Shown here in pieces: positions 42,055-50,157 of a DNA stretch of 64,000 bases (position 1 is the first letter of the stretch; each line of letters begins with the position of its first letter). The notes below the pieces were generated by a model that was given only the letters and a program-made list of their open reading frames with translations, was not told the origin of the DNA and ran no database searches. Where the stretch lies: positions 62,001-126,000 of the forward strand of contig CAYVTZ010000003.1 of the NCBI GenBank assembly GCA_964454685.1, written 5' to 3'. Source of the stretch: CAYVTZ01 sp964454685 (lineage in GTDB: Bacteria > Bacillota > Clostridia > Christensenellales > Christensenellaceae). The translations under genes and the position numbers were made by a program.

Positions 42055-42651
42055 TCAATCACTCTTTAGATTCGTATAGCGGATCATCTCGCGGATTCCC
42101 TCGGATGGCAAGGCATTCACATGGCTTTTAATCACGTCGCCTACCTGCCTCGCTGCCGCCAGCCCTGCTTGCGTCGCCGCCTTGACCGCATCCACGTCGC
42201 CCGCTACCTTCAGCGCAACGATCAGTTGGATGCCCTCCTCACCTTTGGTGCGCTCCATGCCCACCAGCCGCACCTTAGCCGCCTTCAACGCCGCATCCGC
42301 CGCACACATCGCGCAAACAAAGCCGTAAACTTCGATCATCCCGCACGCTTCCCGTGCAAAATCAATGCGCGCCCGCTTGTAAGAATTGTCGAGATACATC
42401 AGCGTCTGCGGATCGGGATTGGCAAATATTTTGTACGCGATCACCTCGCTGATGGCTTGCGCATAGTCTCGTCCCGCATCCACCGCCGCGCGTACCGCGC
42501 TCACCGCGCCACGTACCACAATCGTAATCAGTCCGCCGCCCATGTCCTTTTTGATGTCGATGAATTCAACCTGCGCCGCCTTCACCATGCAGTCCATCAC
42601 CAGCACGCTTGCACACAGCCCCCGCACCTCCAGCAATCCCAGTGCGTTCAT
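42055..42651 (-). CDS. Tandem BMC-domain shell protein (BMC-T)
   Basis: A 198-residue trimeric shell protein. BMC domain 1 (about 3-90): LGLLEVRGLCASVLVMDCMV, DIKKDMGGGLITIVVRGAVS. Domain 2 (about 100-190): ACGMIEVYGFVCAMCAADAA, LKVAGDVDAVKAATQAG. The pore segment of the first domain is KDMGGG. ATG 42651 touches the isomerase stop (TGATG); a TTG one codon earlier is less likely. Confidence 0.93.
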   Translation of the reverse strand: MNALGLLEVRGLCASVLVMDCMVKAAQVEFIDIKKDMGGGLITIVVRGAVSAVRAAVDAGRDYAQAISEVIAYKIFANPDPQTLMYLDNSYKRARIDFAREACGMIEVYGFVCAMCAADAALKAAKVRLVGMERTKGEEGIQLIVALKVAGDVDAVKAATQAGLAAARQVGDVIKSHVNALPSEGIREMIRYTNLKSD

Positions 42652-44060
42652 CAAATCACCTCGTATTCGATATCCAGCAGTTCCGACAGCAGCGCCAGCT
42701 CTTCTGTGATGTCTCCATAGCAGATGACCATGTGGTGCGATCCGCCTGCACGGCAGTACGCCTCCACCCCTTCATCCAGCGATACGTTGGCAAACCGCGC
42801 AACGATCTGCGGGCAACCCATCTCATACGGCTGTACATCCACACATTCCATGTTTGCCGCCACCAGTTTGTATCCGCAGGGTGATGCCGTGATGGAAAGC
42901 AGCGTCACCGCGCCCGCTTTGGCGGTATATTCCACCGCCGCGCCCGCACCGCAAGGTCCGGGAAAGCATGGTTGCCGCGCAATCTTCACCGGATATTTCT
43001 CGTTTGCCAGTGCACTGTTGCCATATCCGCAGTGGCACATCATCACCAGTTCTTCTTGCATATCCATCATATAAAATTCGGTAAAATGCGCATTCCCCGC
43101 AATCTGCTGTGCAATCATCAGCGCCGTTGCACTGGGGATATCGCATTCACACGCGGTATGAATCCCCCGATTGGCAAGCTGCGTCAGAGCGTAGCAGGGC
43201 GCAACGCCCATGTCCTGCTCCAAAATCAGCAGCCCGCACAGCAGCGCAACCGCGTCTGCCTGTTTGCGCTCCACCAAATCTTCAAACGCCACACAATATT
43301 TTGCCGCGCGTTCCACTTCCTCGATGTTCAATGCCTGCACGCCGGCCGCCGTCAGTTTTTCCACATGCCGTGCCACCCGTGTTGCGTCTGCCCGCAAAAA
43401 GCATTGCTTGACCTCCACCGGATTCACATGATCGATGCGCACGCCGAAAGTCTGTATAAAGGAAGTCTCGTTCACTTGAATGGTCGTCATACCGGGATAA
43501 ACATACCCGATGGACGCAATGCGTGAGCATGTCAATTTTTTCTTAGCGCCCACCGCCGCAAACAACTGCGCAAAGCGCTTTTGTGTGCGCGCATTGTCCT
43601 GCGTCCCCGTAATCACCTTACAGTCGATTCCCGCCTGAAACAACCAGTTGGTCGAATGCGGAATGCTGGAAACGCTGTTGTTCGCCATCGCCGTCCCAAA
43701 ACCCATGCCGCGGTGCATCGCCGGAATCATCTGTGTATTCCAAAACACAATCGGAACATTCAGCCCTTCTACCACTGCTTTGAAGGTCGTCGCCAGCGTA
43801 AAAGCAAATTCGTGTACCACCAGCACATCAATCTTCGCCGTGCAAAGCAACCGGTTCGCCACCATCGCGGACTGCTCGTCCCCCGCAACCGGTGTGCAAA
43901 TCACCTCACCAAAGGTGGAAAGCCATTCCTGCATGGGGGATAGATAATCCGGCTTGGATACATTCGGGATCTCTCCCGCACGCACGTCCGCCACATCCAG
44001 CACTGCGTCAAATTCCGCCATGCACGTAGGGACAAAACCAATTTTCAAGTTTCCTGCCAT
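42651..44060 (-). CDS. L-fucose/L-arabinose isomerase-family protein
   Basis: A 469-residue sugar isomerase of the FucI/AraA fold. N-terminal domains: KIGFVPTCMAEFDAVLDVAD, VFWNTQMIPAMHRGMGFGTA. The putative metal ligands are intact: Glu in ACECDIPSA (about residue 305), Asp in FYMMDMQEE and His in MMCHCGYGN. It would convert an aldose (fucose, rhamnose or arabinose class) to the ketose used by the kinase and aldolase of the operon. ATG 44060 lies seven bases after the preceding stop. Confidence 0.82.
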   Translation of the reverse strand: MAGNLKIGFVPTCMAEFDAVLDVADVRAGEIPNVSKPDYLSPMQEWLSTFGEVICTPVAGDEQSAMVANRLLCTAKIDVLVVHEFAFTLATTFKAVVEGLNVPIVFWNTQMIPAMHRGMGFGTAMANNSVSSIPHSTNWLFQAGIDCKVITGTQDNARTQKRFAQLFAAVGAKKKLTCSRIASIGYVYPGMTTIQVNETSFIQTFGVRIDHVNPVEVKQCFLRADATRVARHVEKLTAAGVQALNIEEVERAAKYCVAFEDLVERKQADAVALLCGLLILEQDMGVAPCYALTQLANRGIHTACECDIPSATALMIAQQIAGNAHFTEFYMMDMQEELVMMCHCGYGNSALANEKYPVKIARQPCFPGPCGAGAAVEYTAKAGAVTLLSITASPCGYKLVAANMECVDVQPYEMGCPQIVARFANVSLDEGVEAYCRAGGSHHMVICYGDITEELALLSELLDIEYEVI

Positions 44061-44066
44061 CGCCCG

Positions 44067-44444
44067 TTACACTTCCTCAATCAAGAATACAACCGTGTTG
44101 TCCGGGTCGGGGCAGCCCAGACGAATCCTGCCCGGCGCGCTTTCCCAAGGGAATGTCGCGTTGCAAATCATCGCATTGATGTATGGGATCAACCCCGAAA
44201 ACGCCGCCAGACAAATGCCCTCCGGCGTTTTGTCATCGCTCATATAGAAGGTTTCGCCCACTCGATGGCACGCCACACAGGTTCCGCGAATATCTTCCAC
44301 GGTGATGCGGAATTTTTTCTTGTCCGAAGTTGTTTGAATCGCGTCGTCATCTTTCCACGCTTTGGCGGCGGGTGCCGCACAGCTTGTCGCCTTGCCGATT
44401 CCCTCGGCAACCACTCGTTCCAGTTCTCTCTTGTCCAGTTCCAT
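44067..44444 (-). CDS. TIGR04076-like small protein with possible BMC encapsulation peptide
   Basis: A 125-residue protein. Residues about 46-125 match the TIGR04076 pattern: FRITVEDIRGTCVACHRVGE, TPEGICLAAFSGLIPY, a cysteine-rich small fold of unknown function. Residues 1-20 (MELDKRELERVVAEGIGKAT) form an amphipathic helix with hydrophobic positions at 3, 8, 11, 12 and 16, followed by an Ala/Pro linker; this is the form of BMC encapsulation peptides. It is the first gene of the BMC operon and has a strong GGAGGTAAAAG leader. It may be a lumen cargo protein. No catalytic role is known to me. Confidence 0.7.
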   Translation of the reverse strand: MELDKRELERVVAEGIGKATSCAAPAAKAWKDDDAIQTTSDKKKFRITVEDIRGTCVACHRVGETFYMSDDKTPEGICLAAFSGLIPYINAMICNATFPWESAPGRIRLGCPDPDNTVVFLIEEV

Positions 44445-44503
44445 CTTTTACCTCCGGGAAACAAATGTTTCGATTGTTTTCAGTTTTTCTTTGGGATGGT
44501 TTT

Positions 44504-44532
44504 ATCTTAACAGTAAGTTATTATTATGTCAA
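44504..44532 (-). promoter_or_regulatory. Promoter of the BMC/sugar operon
   Basis: Minus strand TTGACA (44527-44532), 17-base spacer, TAAGAT (44504-44509), about 60 bases before the first gene. The spacer and -10 contain the palindrome TAACAGTAAGTTA (44508-44520), a candidate operator. Confidence 0.8.
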
Positions 44533-44691
44533 TCTATTTTTTATTTTTTCATATTTTTTTGTATTTTTAAATATTCTTTGACTTTTACAATCACGCTTAA
44601 ACCTCTCTATTTAAGCTATTATACACAATCCGTCATCACGCTCTGAATTTAATTTCTGCATTTTAAGTTATTTTTATAACGTTATGTAGCA

Positions 44692-44720
44692 TTGACAAGT
44701 TGTTCTTATTTTGTCATAAT
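44692..44720 (+). promoter_or_regulatory. Promoter of rex with spanning inverted repeat
   Basis: TTGACA (44692-44697), 17-base spacer, CATAAT (44715-44720). TGACAA (44693-44698) and TTGTCA (44711-44716) form a perfect 6-bp inverted repeat with 12 bases between them, covering the -35 and -10. It is divergent to the BMC operon promoter 160 bases away. Confidence 0.75.
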
Positions 44721-44727
44721 AGAGTAG

Positions 44728-45084
44728 AAAATAATACACGGCAACAATAAAGCAAGCCGCCTTGTCAGGCTGTGAAGAAAGCTACAAGCATTTTCGGGAT
44801 CCCTGTATTGGGAATTGCAAAAGACGAAATCGAATATCCAATTCATCGAGTTTTTTGCCTAACAGGGTTCCCGCAGAGCCTGCTCTGCGGGAGCAGGAGT
44901 AACCGCCCAAGGTGTGCAATTTTGTGCTTTAGCACGAAATAAGCGACATGGCAACGATGGAAGTTTCGTCCTTCACCCCCCGCGGCAGCAGCATAGCGGC
45001 AATCCCGGGTTGCTTGCATTCAGGGATTGGATGGGACGAGGCCGGTTGCGACTTGCAGGGCAGCCCGACAGAGGAGTGGTACTT
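44728..45084 (+). ncRNA. Long structured leader or small RNA upstream of rex, class unknown
   Basis: About 355 transcribed bases without a good ORF. Visible structure: CGGGATCCCTGT (44795-44806) pairs with ACAGGGTTCCCG (44862-44873, one mismatch) around an inner hairpin that ends in six T residues (44851-44856). The competing 10-bp stem CCCGCAGAGC/GCTCTGCGGG (44870-44891) shares CCCG with the first helix, so the two are mutually exclusive, as in attenuators. I could not match it to T-box, 6S, tmRNA, RNase P or a known riboswitch. Confidence 0.45.
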
Positions 45085-45717
45085 ATGGAAAAACAGCCCC
45101 AAAACATAGAACGCACCCTCGTGCGTAAATTGACCCGATATTATCGGTATCTCAACGAGCAAAGGCAACTGGGCGTGGAGATGATTTCTTCCAACCGCCT
45201 TGCGCAGCTGATGAGCATTTCCGCCTCGCAAGTGCGGCAGGATTTCAATCGTTTGATGTACGAAGGCCACCATGGCGTCGGCTATCGCATCGACACCATT
45301 TTAGAAAAAATCAAACAGCTCCTGCTGCTGCAAGAGCCGAAAAACATGATTATCGTAGGAGCCGGCAGTCTGGGGCAGTCCTTGTGCAAATACAAGGAGC
45401 TATATCATTGCGGTTTTTCCGTCAAGGCATTTTTTGATATCAATCCTCAATTTGAAAACGCAATCCTGCATGGTATCCCGGTGTTCCCGATGAGCCAGCT
45501 GCACGATTATATCCGCGAGAACAATATCGTCGCAGCGGTATTAAGTCTGCCTACCGAGGCAACCAAATCCGTCGCCCACCAGTTGTACGATTACGGCGTG
45601 CGCCTGTTTTTAAACTTTAACCCTGTTTTCTTTGATTTCGGCGACGATGTTTACATCGAAAACGTGCACATGGACGATAATATCATGATGCTTTCGTACA
45701 AAAGCGGCCTACTTTAA
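45085..45717 (+). CDS. rex: Redox-sensing transcriptional repressor Rex
   Basis: A 210-residue repressor that leaves DNA when NADH is high relative to NAD+, controlling fermentation genes. The N-terminal winged helix has RTLVRKLTRYYRYLN and ISASQVRQDFN (family: A-x-Q-[IV]-R-x-D); the C-terminal Rossmann domain has IIVGAGSLGQSLCKY and AFFDINPQ. The C-terminal helix is of the domain-swapped type (NVHMDDNIMML). ATG 45085 follows GAGGAGTGG. It is monocistronic, ending at the terminator at 45732. It is divergent to the BMC operon, a possible target, but no canonical Rex operator is seen there. Confidence 0.95.
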   Translation: MEKQPQNIERTLVRKLTRYYRYLNEQRQLGVEMISSNRLAQLMSISASQVRQDFNRLMYEGHHGVGYRIDTILEKIKQLLLLQEPKNMIIVGAGSLGQSLCKYKELYHCGFSVKAFFDINPQFENAILHGIPVFPMSQLHDYIRENNIVAAVLSLPTEATKSVAHQLYDYGVRLFLNFNPVFFDFGDDVYIENVHMDDNIMMLSYKSGLL

Positions 45718-45731
45718 GGAAATGGCAGGCG

Positions 45732-45758
45732 AACGCCATAAGAATACTGGCGTTTTTT
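45732..45758 (+). terminator. Rho-independent terminator after rex
   Basis: AACGCCA/TGGCGTT stem (7 bp), 9-base loop, then six T residues, 15 bases after the rex stop. Confidence 0.85.
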
Positions 45759-45879
45759 GTGTTGCCTTCCTTTTGAGGACACGCTAAGGAGCATACCCCT
45801 ATTCCGCAAAAAAGCGTTTCACCACATCAAAATCATGGTATTATGATATAGTATAATTTTTAAAACCGGAGGTACCCCC

Positions 45880-46347
45880 ATGCAACCCAAAACAGTCGCC
45901 GACTCCCGTACCGAGCAGGTACACATCCTCATGCCGCCGGACATCAACGGTCAGGGACGCCTGTTTGGCGGCATTTTAATGCAGTGGGTGGATGTCGTTG
46001 CCGCCGTGGTCGCGCGCCGTCATTCCGGCTGCAATGTCACCACCGCCGCCATCGATCACTTAAAATTCCTTGCCCCCGCGCACATCAACGACACCGTGTT
46101 CATGGTTGGCAAGCTGACCTATGTCGGCAGAACATCCATGGAGGTCTGCGTTGACACCTTTGTCGAAGAGCTGGACGGCACCCGCAATCTCGTCAACCGC
46201 GCCTATCTTGTGATGGTCGCATTGGACGGACAGGACAAGCCGCACCCCGTTCCCCCGCTTCTGTGTTCCACAGAGGAGGAAGAGCAGGAATACGAGGCGG
46301 CGCACCACCGCTGCCTGCATCGAAAAACGCAGTCTGCATCGGTTTGA
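45880..46347 (+). CDS. Hotdog-fold acyl-CoA thioesterase
   Basis: A 155-residue cytosolic acyl-CoA hydrolase of the YciA/BACH group. Hallmarks are QVHILMPPDINGQGRLFGGILMQWVD (shown in part: the DINGQGRLFGG and LMQWVD region about 22-38), VTTAAIDHLKFLAPAH, VGRTSMEVCVDTF and NRAYLVMVALD. It has GGAGG 7 bases before the ATG, and TATAAT lies at 45852-45857. Acyl chain preference is unknown. It sits alone between rex and polA. Confidence 0.88.
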   Translation: MQPKTVADSRTEQVHILMPPDINGQGRLFGGILMQWVDVVAAVVARRHSGCNVTTAAIDHLKFLAPAHINDTVFMVGKLTYVGRTSMEVCVDTFVEELDGTRNLVNRAYLVMVALDGQDKPHPVPPLLCSTEEEEQEYEAAHHRCLHRKTQSASV

Positions 46348-46386
46348 GACGCCCTTTCCCCCCCCACTTTGTAACAGAATGTTCGT

Positions 46387-46415
46387 TTGATTTTCCTCCC
46401 GTTTTGTGATACCAT
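46387..46415 (+). promoter_or_regulatory. Candidate promoter for polA
   Basis: TTGATT (46387-46392), 17 bases, TACCAT (46410-46415), 65 bases before the polA ATG. Moderate match only. Confidence 0.4.
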
Positions 46416-46479
46416 CTATGGGAATCAAAAATTTGTCAAAACGGCATTTTGTGCTGCTTGACGCCAAAGGAATCGACGA

Positions 46480-49008
46480 ATGAAACAGATTTTGCTTGCC
46501 ATCGATGGAAACAGCCTGATGCACCGTGCATTCTGGGCGCTGCCCCCCACCATGACAGATGCAAAGGGGCGACACACCAACGCCATGTATGGCTTTTTCA
46601 ATATGCTGTTCCGCATGGTGGAGGAATACCAACCCACTCACATTGCCGTGGCGTTTGACAAAGGCAAACAAACCTTTCGCCACGCTTTTTTTGATGCTTA
46701 CAAGGCGGGACGCTCCGCCACGCCGGACGAGCTGCGCGAGCAGTTCCCGATGGTACGCGAGGCATTGACCACGTTGGGATTACATTATTATGAGCAGGAC
46801 AACTACGAAGCGGACGATATCTTGGGCGCGCTTTCCAAACAGGCGGAAGCGCAGGGTATGCAGACTTTTATCTTCACAGGAGATCGTGACGCACTGCAGC
46901 TCATCGACGCAAATACCAGCGTCGTACTCACCAAAAAAGGCGTAAGCGAAACGAAGGTCATGACGCAAGAGGCGCTTATGGAAGAAATGAGCCTCACTCC
47001 CCCGCAGATTCCTGATTTAAAAGGACTGATGGGCGATGCGTCGGACAACATTCCCGGCATCGCCGGCGTGGGAGAAAAAACCGCGCTCAAGCTTCTTGCG
47101 CTGCATCCCACCGTCGAAGCGCTGTATGAGCAGCTTGACACATTACCCAAAAATAAACTCTATGAAAAACTGGTCAACGGCAAACCGGACGCATTTTTGT
47201 CCAAACAGCTTGCAACGATCGATCGGGATATGCCGCTCACTGCCACGCTGGACGATTTCGCGTTTACGGGCTTTGACATCGAAAAAATGCGCGCCATGTG
47301 CGAGGAATATCGCTTCAACGCCTTTTTAAAGCGGTTCGATCTGCCTGCCGCCCCACCGCAGCAGGAGCTAAGGCAGGCAGAGCGCAAACGCATCACACTG
47401 GATGCACTGGATTTCCTGCAAGGTGCGCAACGCATTGCATTGCACTGCGCGCAGGACTTTTACATCGCCACGGACGAAACAATCGAATACGAGATTGCGC
47501 TGCGTCAAACCATGCTGGATGACGGCGAAGACCTTGCGGATATCTTGCAGGCTCTCGCCCCCTATGCCAATCAGGCAACGCTCATCCTGCACGATGTCAA
47601 GCGAAAGATGCACGAATGGGGTGGCTTGGGTCTTTCCTTTTCGCAGTATTTTGATGTCATGATTGCGGATTGGGTGCTCAATCCTTCCCTCGCAAAATAT
47701 GAGCTGTCCACGCTTGCACCGCGTTACGATTGCGGCGAAGGCGCAGCCTCCCTCCTTTGTATCGCGCAAACACAGCAGGAGCAGATCCGGCAAAACAAGC
47801 TGGATTCCGTGCTCTATGAAATCGAATTGCCTCTTGCACGGGTGCTGTTTCAAATGGAGCAAAAAGGTCTGCTCATCCACGAGCAGGAATTGCGCGCGCT
47901 GGGCAAGACCTACGAACTGCAAATCGAGAATCTCACCAAAAATATTTACAGCTATGCGGGCGATCCCTTTAACATCGCGTCCACCAAACAGCTCGCAACC
48001 GTGCTGTTTGAAACGCTGGGGCTGCCCGTTGTCAAAAAAACCAAAACCGGCTACTCCACAGATGTCGAGGTGCTGGAGCGTCTGCAAGGCACACACCCCA
48101 TCATCGACGATATCATGGAATATCGCACGCTGACCAAGCTCAAAGGCACGTATGTAGACGGACTGCTTGCACAAATGCGGGGCGGCGCCATTCACACCAC
48201 TTTCCTGCAAACGGCAACCGCCACAGGGCGGCTGTCCAGCGTGGAACCCAATCTGCAAAATATCCCCATTCGCTCCGCACTGGCAAACGATATCCGTAAG
48301 GTGTTCTATGCACCGGAAGGATACACCATCGTGTCTGCGGACTATTCGCAGATCGAGCTGCGTATTCTCGCGCACTGCGCACAGGATCAGCACCTTATGA
48401 GCGCCTTTGAAGGCGGCGAAGATATTCACGCGCGTACCGCTGCGGAAATCATGGATAAAGACATCGCGGACGTGACCAAAGAAGAACGTTCCAGCGCCAA
48501 AGCCGTCAATTTTGGTATCGTGTATGGAATCAGCGATTTTGGTCTGGCGCGCAATCTCGGCATCCCGCGCAAACGCGCCGCCAACTATATCGAGCGCTAT
48601 CTCGAGGAGTTTGACGGTGTGCGTACCTTTATGCACGATGTCGTCAAGCAAGCACACGCAGACGGCTATGTGCGCACCCTTTGCGGGCGCATCCGGTATC
48701 TTCCCGATCTCGCTTCGCGTAATTACAACATCCGTTCGGCGGGCGAGCGCGCGGCGCTCAATACGCCCATTCAAGGCAGCGCTGCGGATGTCATCAAGCT
48801 GGCAATGCTGCGGGTCGCCCAGCAGTTCGAAGGGCTGCAATCCCAACTGGTGTTGCAAGTGCACGATGAACTCATCGTCTACGCGAAAAATGAAGAACTG
48901 GAGCACGTCAAACTAGCGCTTAAGGATTGTATGGAGCATGCAATGCAACTCAGTGTTCCCTTGGAAGTCAATGTTGCAGAGGGCAGCACATGGGCGGAGG
49001 CAAAATGA
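46480..49008 (+). CDS. polA: DNA polymerase I
   Basis: An 842-residue repair/Okazaki-fragment polymerase. The N-terminal 5'-3' exonuclease spans about 1-290 (LLAIDGNSLMHRAFWALPP, FTGDRDALQLI, GLMGDASDNIPGIAGVGEKTA). The central 3'-5' exonuclease-like domain (about 305-460) lacks the acidic DEDD residues, as in Bacillus Pol I, so proofreading is unlikely. The polymerase domain has motif A DYSQIELRILAH, motif B KAVNFGIVYGISDFGLA and motif C LQVHDELIVYA. AAAGGAATCG precedes the ATG. The stop overlaps the coaE start (ATGA). Confidence 0.97.
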   Translation: MKQILLAIDGNSLMHRAFWALPPTMTDAKGRHTNAMYGFFNMLFRMVEEYQPTHIAVAFDKGKQTFRHAFFDAYKAGRSATPDELREQFPMVREALTTLGLHYYEQDNYEADDILGALSKQAEAQGMQTFIFTGDRDALQLIDANTSVVLTKKGVSETKVMTQEALMEEMSLTPPQIPDLKGLMGDASDNIPGIAGVGEKTALKLLALHPTVEALYEQLDTLPKNKLYEKLVNGKPDAFLSKQLATIDRDMPLTATLDDFAFTGFDIEKMRAMCEEYRFNAFLKRFDLPAAPPQQELRQAERKRITLDALDFLQGAQRIALHCAQDFYIATDETIEYEIALRQTMLDDGEDLADILQALAPYANQATLILHDVKRKMHEWGGLGLSFSQYFDVMIADWVLNPSLAKYELSTLAPRYDCGEGAASLLCIAQTQQEQIRQNKLDSVLYEIELPLARVLFQMEQKGLLIHEQELRALGKTYELQIENLTKNIYSYAGDPFNIASTKQLATVLFETLGLPVVKKTKTGYSTDVEVLERLQGTHPIIDDIMEYRTLTKLKGTYVDGLLAQMRGGAIHTTFLQTATATGRLSSVEPNLQNIPIRSALANDIRKVFYAPEGYTIVSADYSQIELRILAHCAQDQHLMSAFEGGEDIHARTAAEIMDKDIADVTKEERSSAKAVNFGIVYGISDFGLARNLGIPRKRAANYIERYLEEFDGVRTFMHDVVKQAHADGYVRTLCGRIRYLPDLASRNYNIRSAGERAALNTPIQGSAADVIKLAMLRVAQQFEGLQSQLVLQVHDELIVYAKNEELEHVKLALKDCMEHAMQLSVPLEVNVAEGSTWAEAK

Positions 49009-49598
49009 AACGGATTATTGGTTTAATGGGCAACAGCGGTTCAGGAAAAAGCACCATAGCAGCATATTTGAAAAAGCTAGGCGCGCATATCGTCGATGCA
49101 GACGAGATCGCACATCACGTCTGCGATCGCGGGCAACCCTGCCTCAAAGCGGTACGCAAAGCGTTCGGGGATTCCTTCTTTTTGGAGGATGGCTCGCTCA
49201 ATCGTCGCTTACTGGGTAGCTATGTCTTTCAGCATCCCGCGGAGCTCAAGCGACTGGAAGCGCTGCTGCACCCTCTCATTTTGGAAAAAACACAGCAGCA
49301 AATGGACGCGTATCCCGACGGCATCGTGGTTGTTGACTGTGCATTGCTGGTGCAAACCGGCTTGCATCAGCGCATGGACGAGGTCTGGCTGGTCAAAGCG
49401 CCGGAGGATAGCAAAATCAGCCGCATCTGTTCACGAGATGAAATCAGTTGCGAGGACGCGGCAAATCGCCTGCGCAGTCAAATCAGCGATGATGAGCTTG
49501 TGCGCTATGCCGATCAGGTCATCTTAAACGATGCAGGGCTGGATACCCTCTACGCACAGGCAAAGGAGTTATTGGATGCGGCAAGTCAAGCGCAATAA
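49005..49598 (+). CDS. coaE: Dephospho-CoA kinase
   Basis: A 197-residue P-loop kinase for the last step of CoA synthesis. IIGLMGNSGSGKSTIAAYL is the ATP site; VDADEIAHHV and HPLILEKTQQQ are the substrate and lid regions. ATG 49005 overlaps the polA stop and has GGCGGAGG upstream. polA-coaE linkage is common in Firmicutes. Confidence 0.94.
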   Translation: MKRIIGLMGNSGSGKSTIAAYLKKLGAHIVDADEIAHHVCDRGQPCLKAVRKAFGDSFFLEDGSLNRRLLGSYVFQHPAELKRLEALLHPLILEKTQQQMDAYPDGIVVVDCALLVQTGLHQRMDEVWLVKAPEDSKISRICSRDEISCEDAANRLRSQISDDELVRYADQVILNDAGLDTLYAQAKELLDAASQAQ

Positions 49599-50157
49599 GC
49601 CAAAAAAAACCGGCGTCATCGCCGTGGTCTGCATTTTAGTCGTTGCTGTGCTCTTATTCGCGGGCTACCAGTTCTTAAACGGCAAGCAGAGTTATCCGTT
49701 GCAGTACGAAGACCTGATCGTGCAATTCGCCGGCGAATACGGACTAGATCCCTATTTGGTTGCCGCCATCATCCACACGGAAAGCGGGTTTGATCCCGAT
49801 GCCGTTTCTCGCGTCGGCGCCATCGGCTTGATGCAGGTTATGCCGGATACCGGCGAATGGATCGCAGGCAAGCTCGGTTTGGAAGATTTTGATTCCTCCC
49901 TGCTGCACGACCCCTCACTCAACATCCGCATGGGCTGCTGGTACCTCAACTATTTAAAAGGCTTGTTTGATCAAGATATCACGTTGGTCGCCGCCGCCTA
50001 TAACGCGGGGCAAAACCGCGTCAAGGGCTGGCTCAAGGATGATGCCTATTCCAAAAACGGCTCACTCACCAACATCCCGTATGCGGAAACCGAGCAATAT
50101 GTCAAGAAAGTTACGAGAGCGTATGAAAAATACAAAGAACTTTATCAAATCGATTAG
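49576..50157 (+). CDS. Membrane-anchored lytic transglycosylase (SLT domain)
   Basis: A 193-residue cell-wall enzyme cleaving the MurNAc-GlcNAc bond. One N-terminal membrane helix (about 13-33) is followed by an SLT domain. The catalytic Glu is in IIHTESGFDPDAVS; GAIGLMQVMPDTG, NIRMGCWYLNYL and AAAYNAGQNRVKGWL are the family motifs. AAAGGAG lies 7 bases before ATG 49576, inside coaE; the overlap is 23 bases. Confidence 0.93.
   Translation: MRQVKRNKPKKTGVIAVVCILVVAVLLFAGYQFLNGKQSYPLQYEDLIVQFAGEYGLDPYLVAAIIHTESGFDPDAVSRVGAIGLMQVMPDTGEWIAGKLGLEDFDSSLLHDPSLNIRMGCWYLNYLKGLFDQDITLVAAAYNAGQNRVKGWLKDDAYSKNGSLTNIPYAETEQYVKKVTRAYEKYKELYQID

Noticed and set aside
44740..44930. Possible 6S RNA, tmRNA or RNase P RNA before rex
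   Set aside because: No tmRNA acceptor arm or tag ORF, no RNase P conserved blocks, and the ends do not pair as in 6S RNA. Left as a leader of unknown class.
47368..48906. 512-codon open frame antisense to polA
   Set aside because: It is a shadow of the strongly coding polA frame: no ribosome binding site, no recognisable domain, and polA motifs are intact across it.
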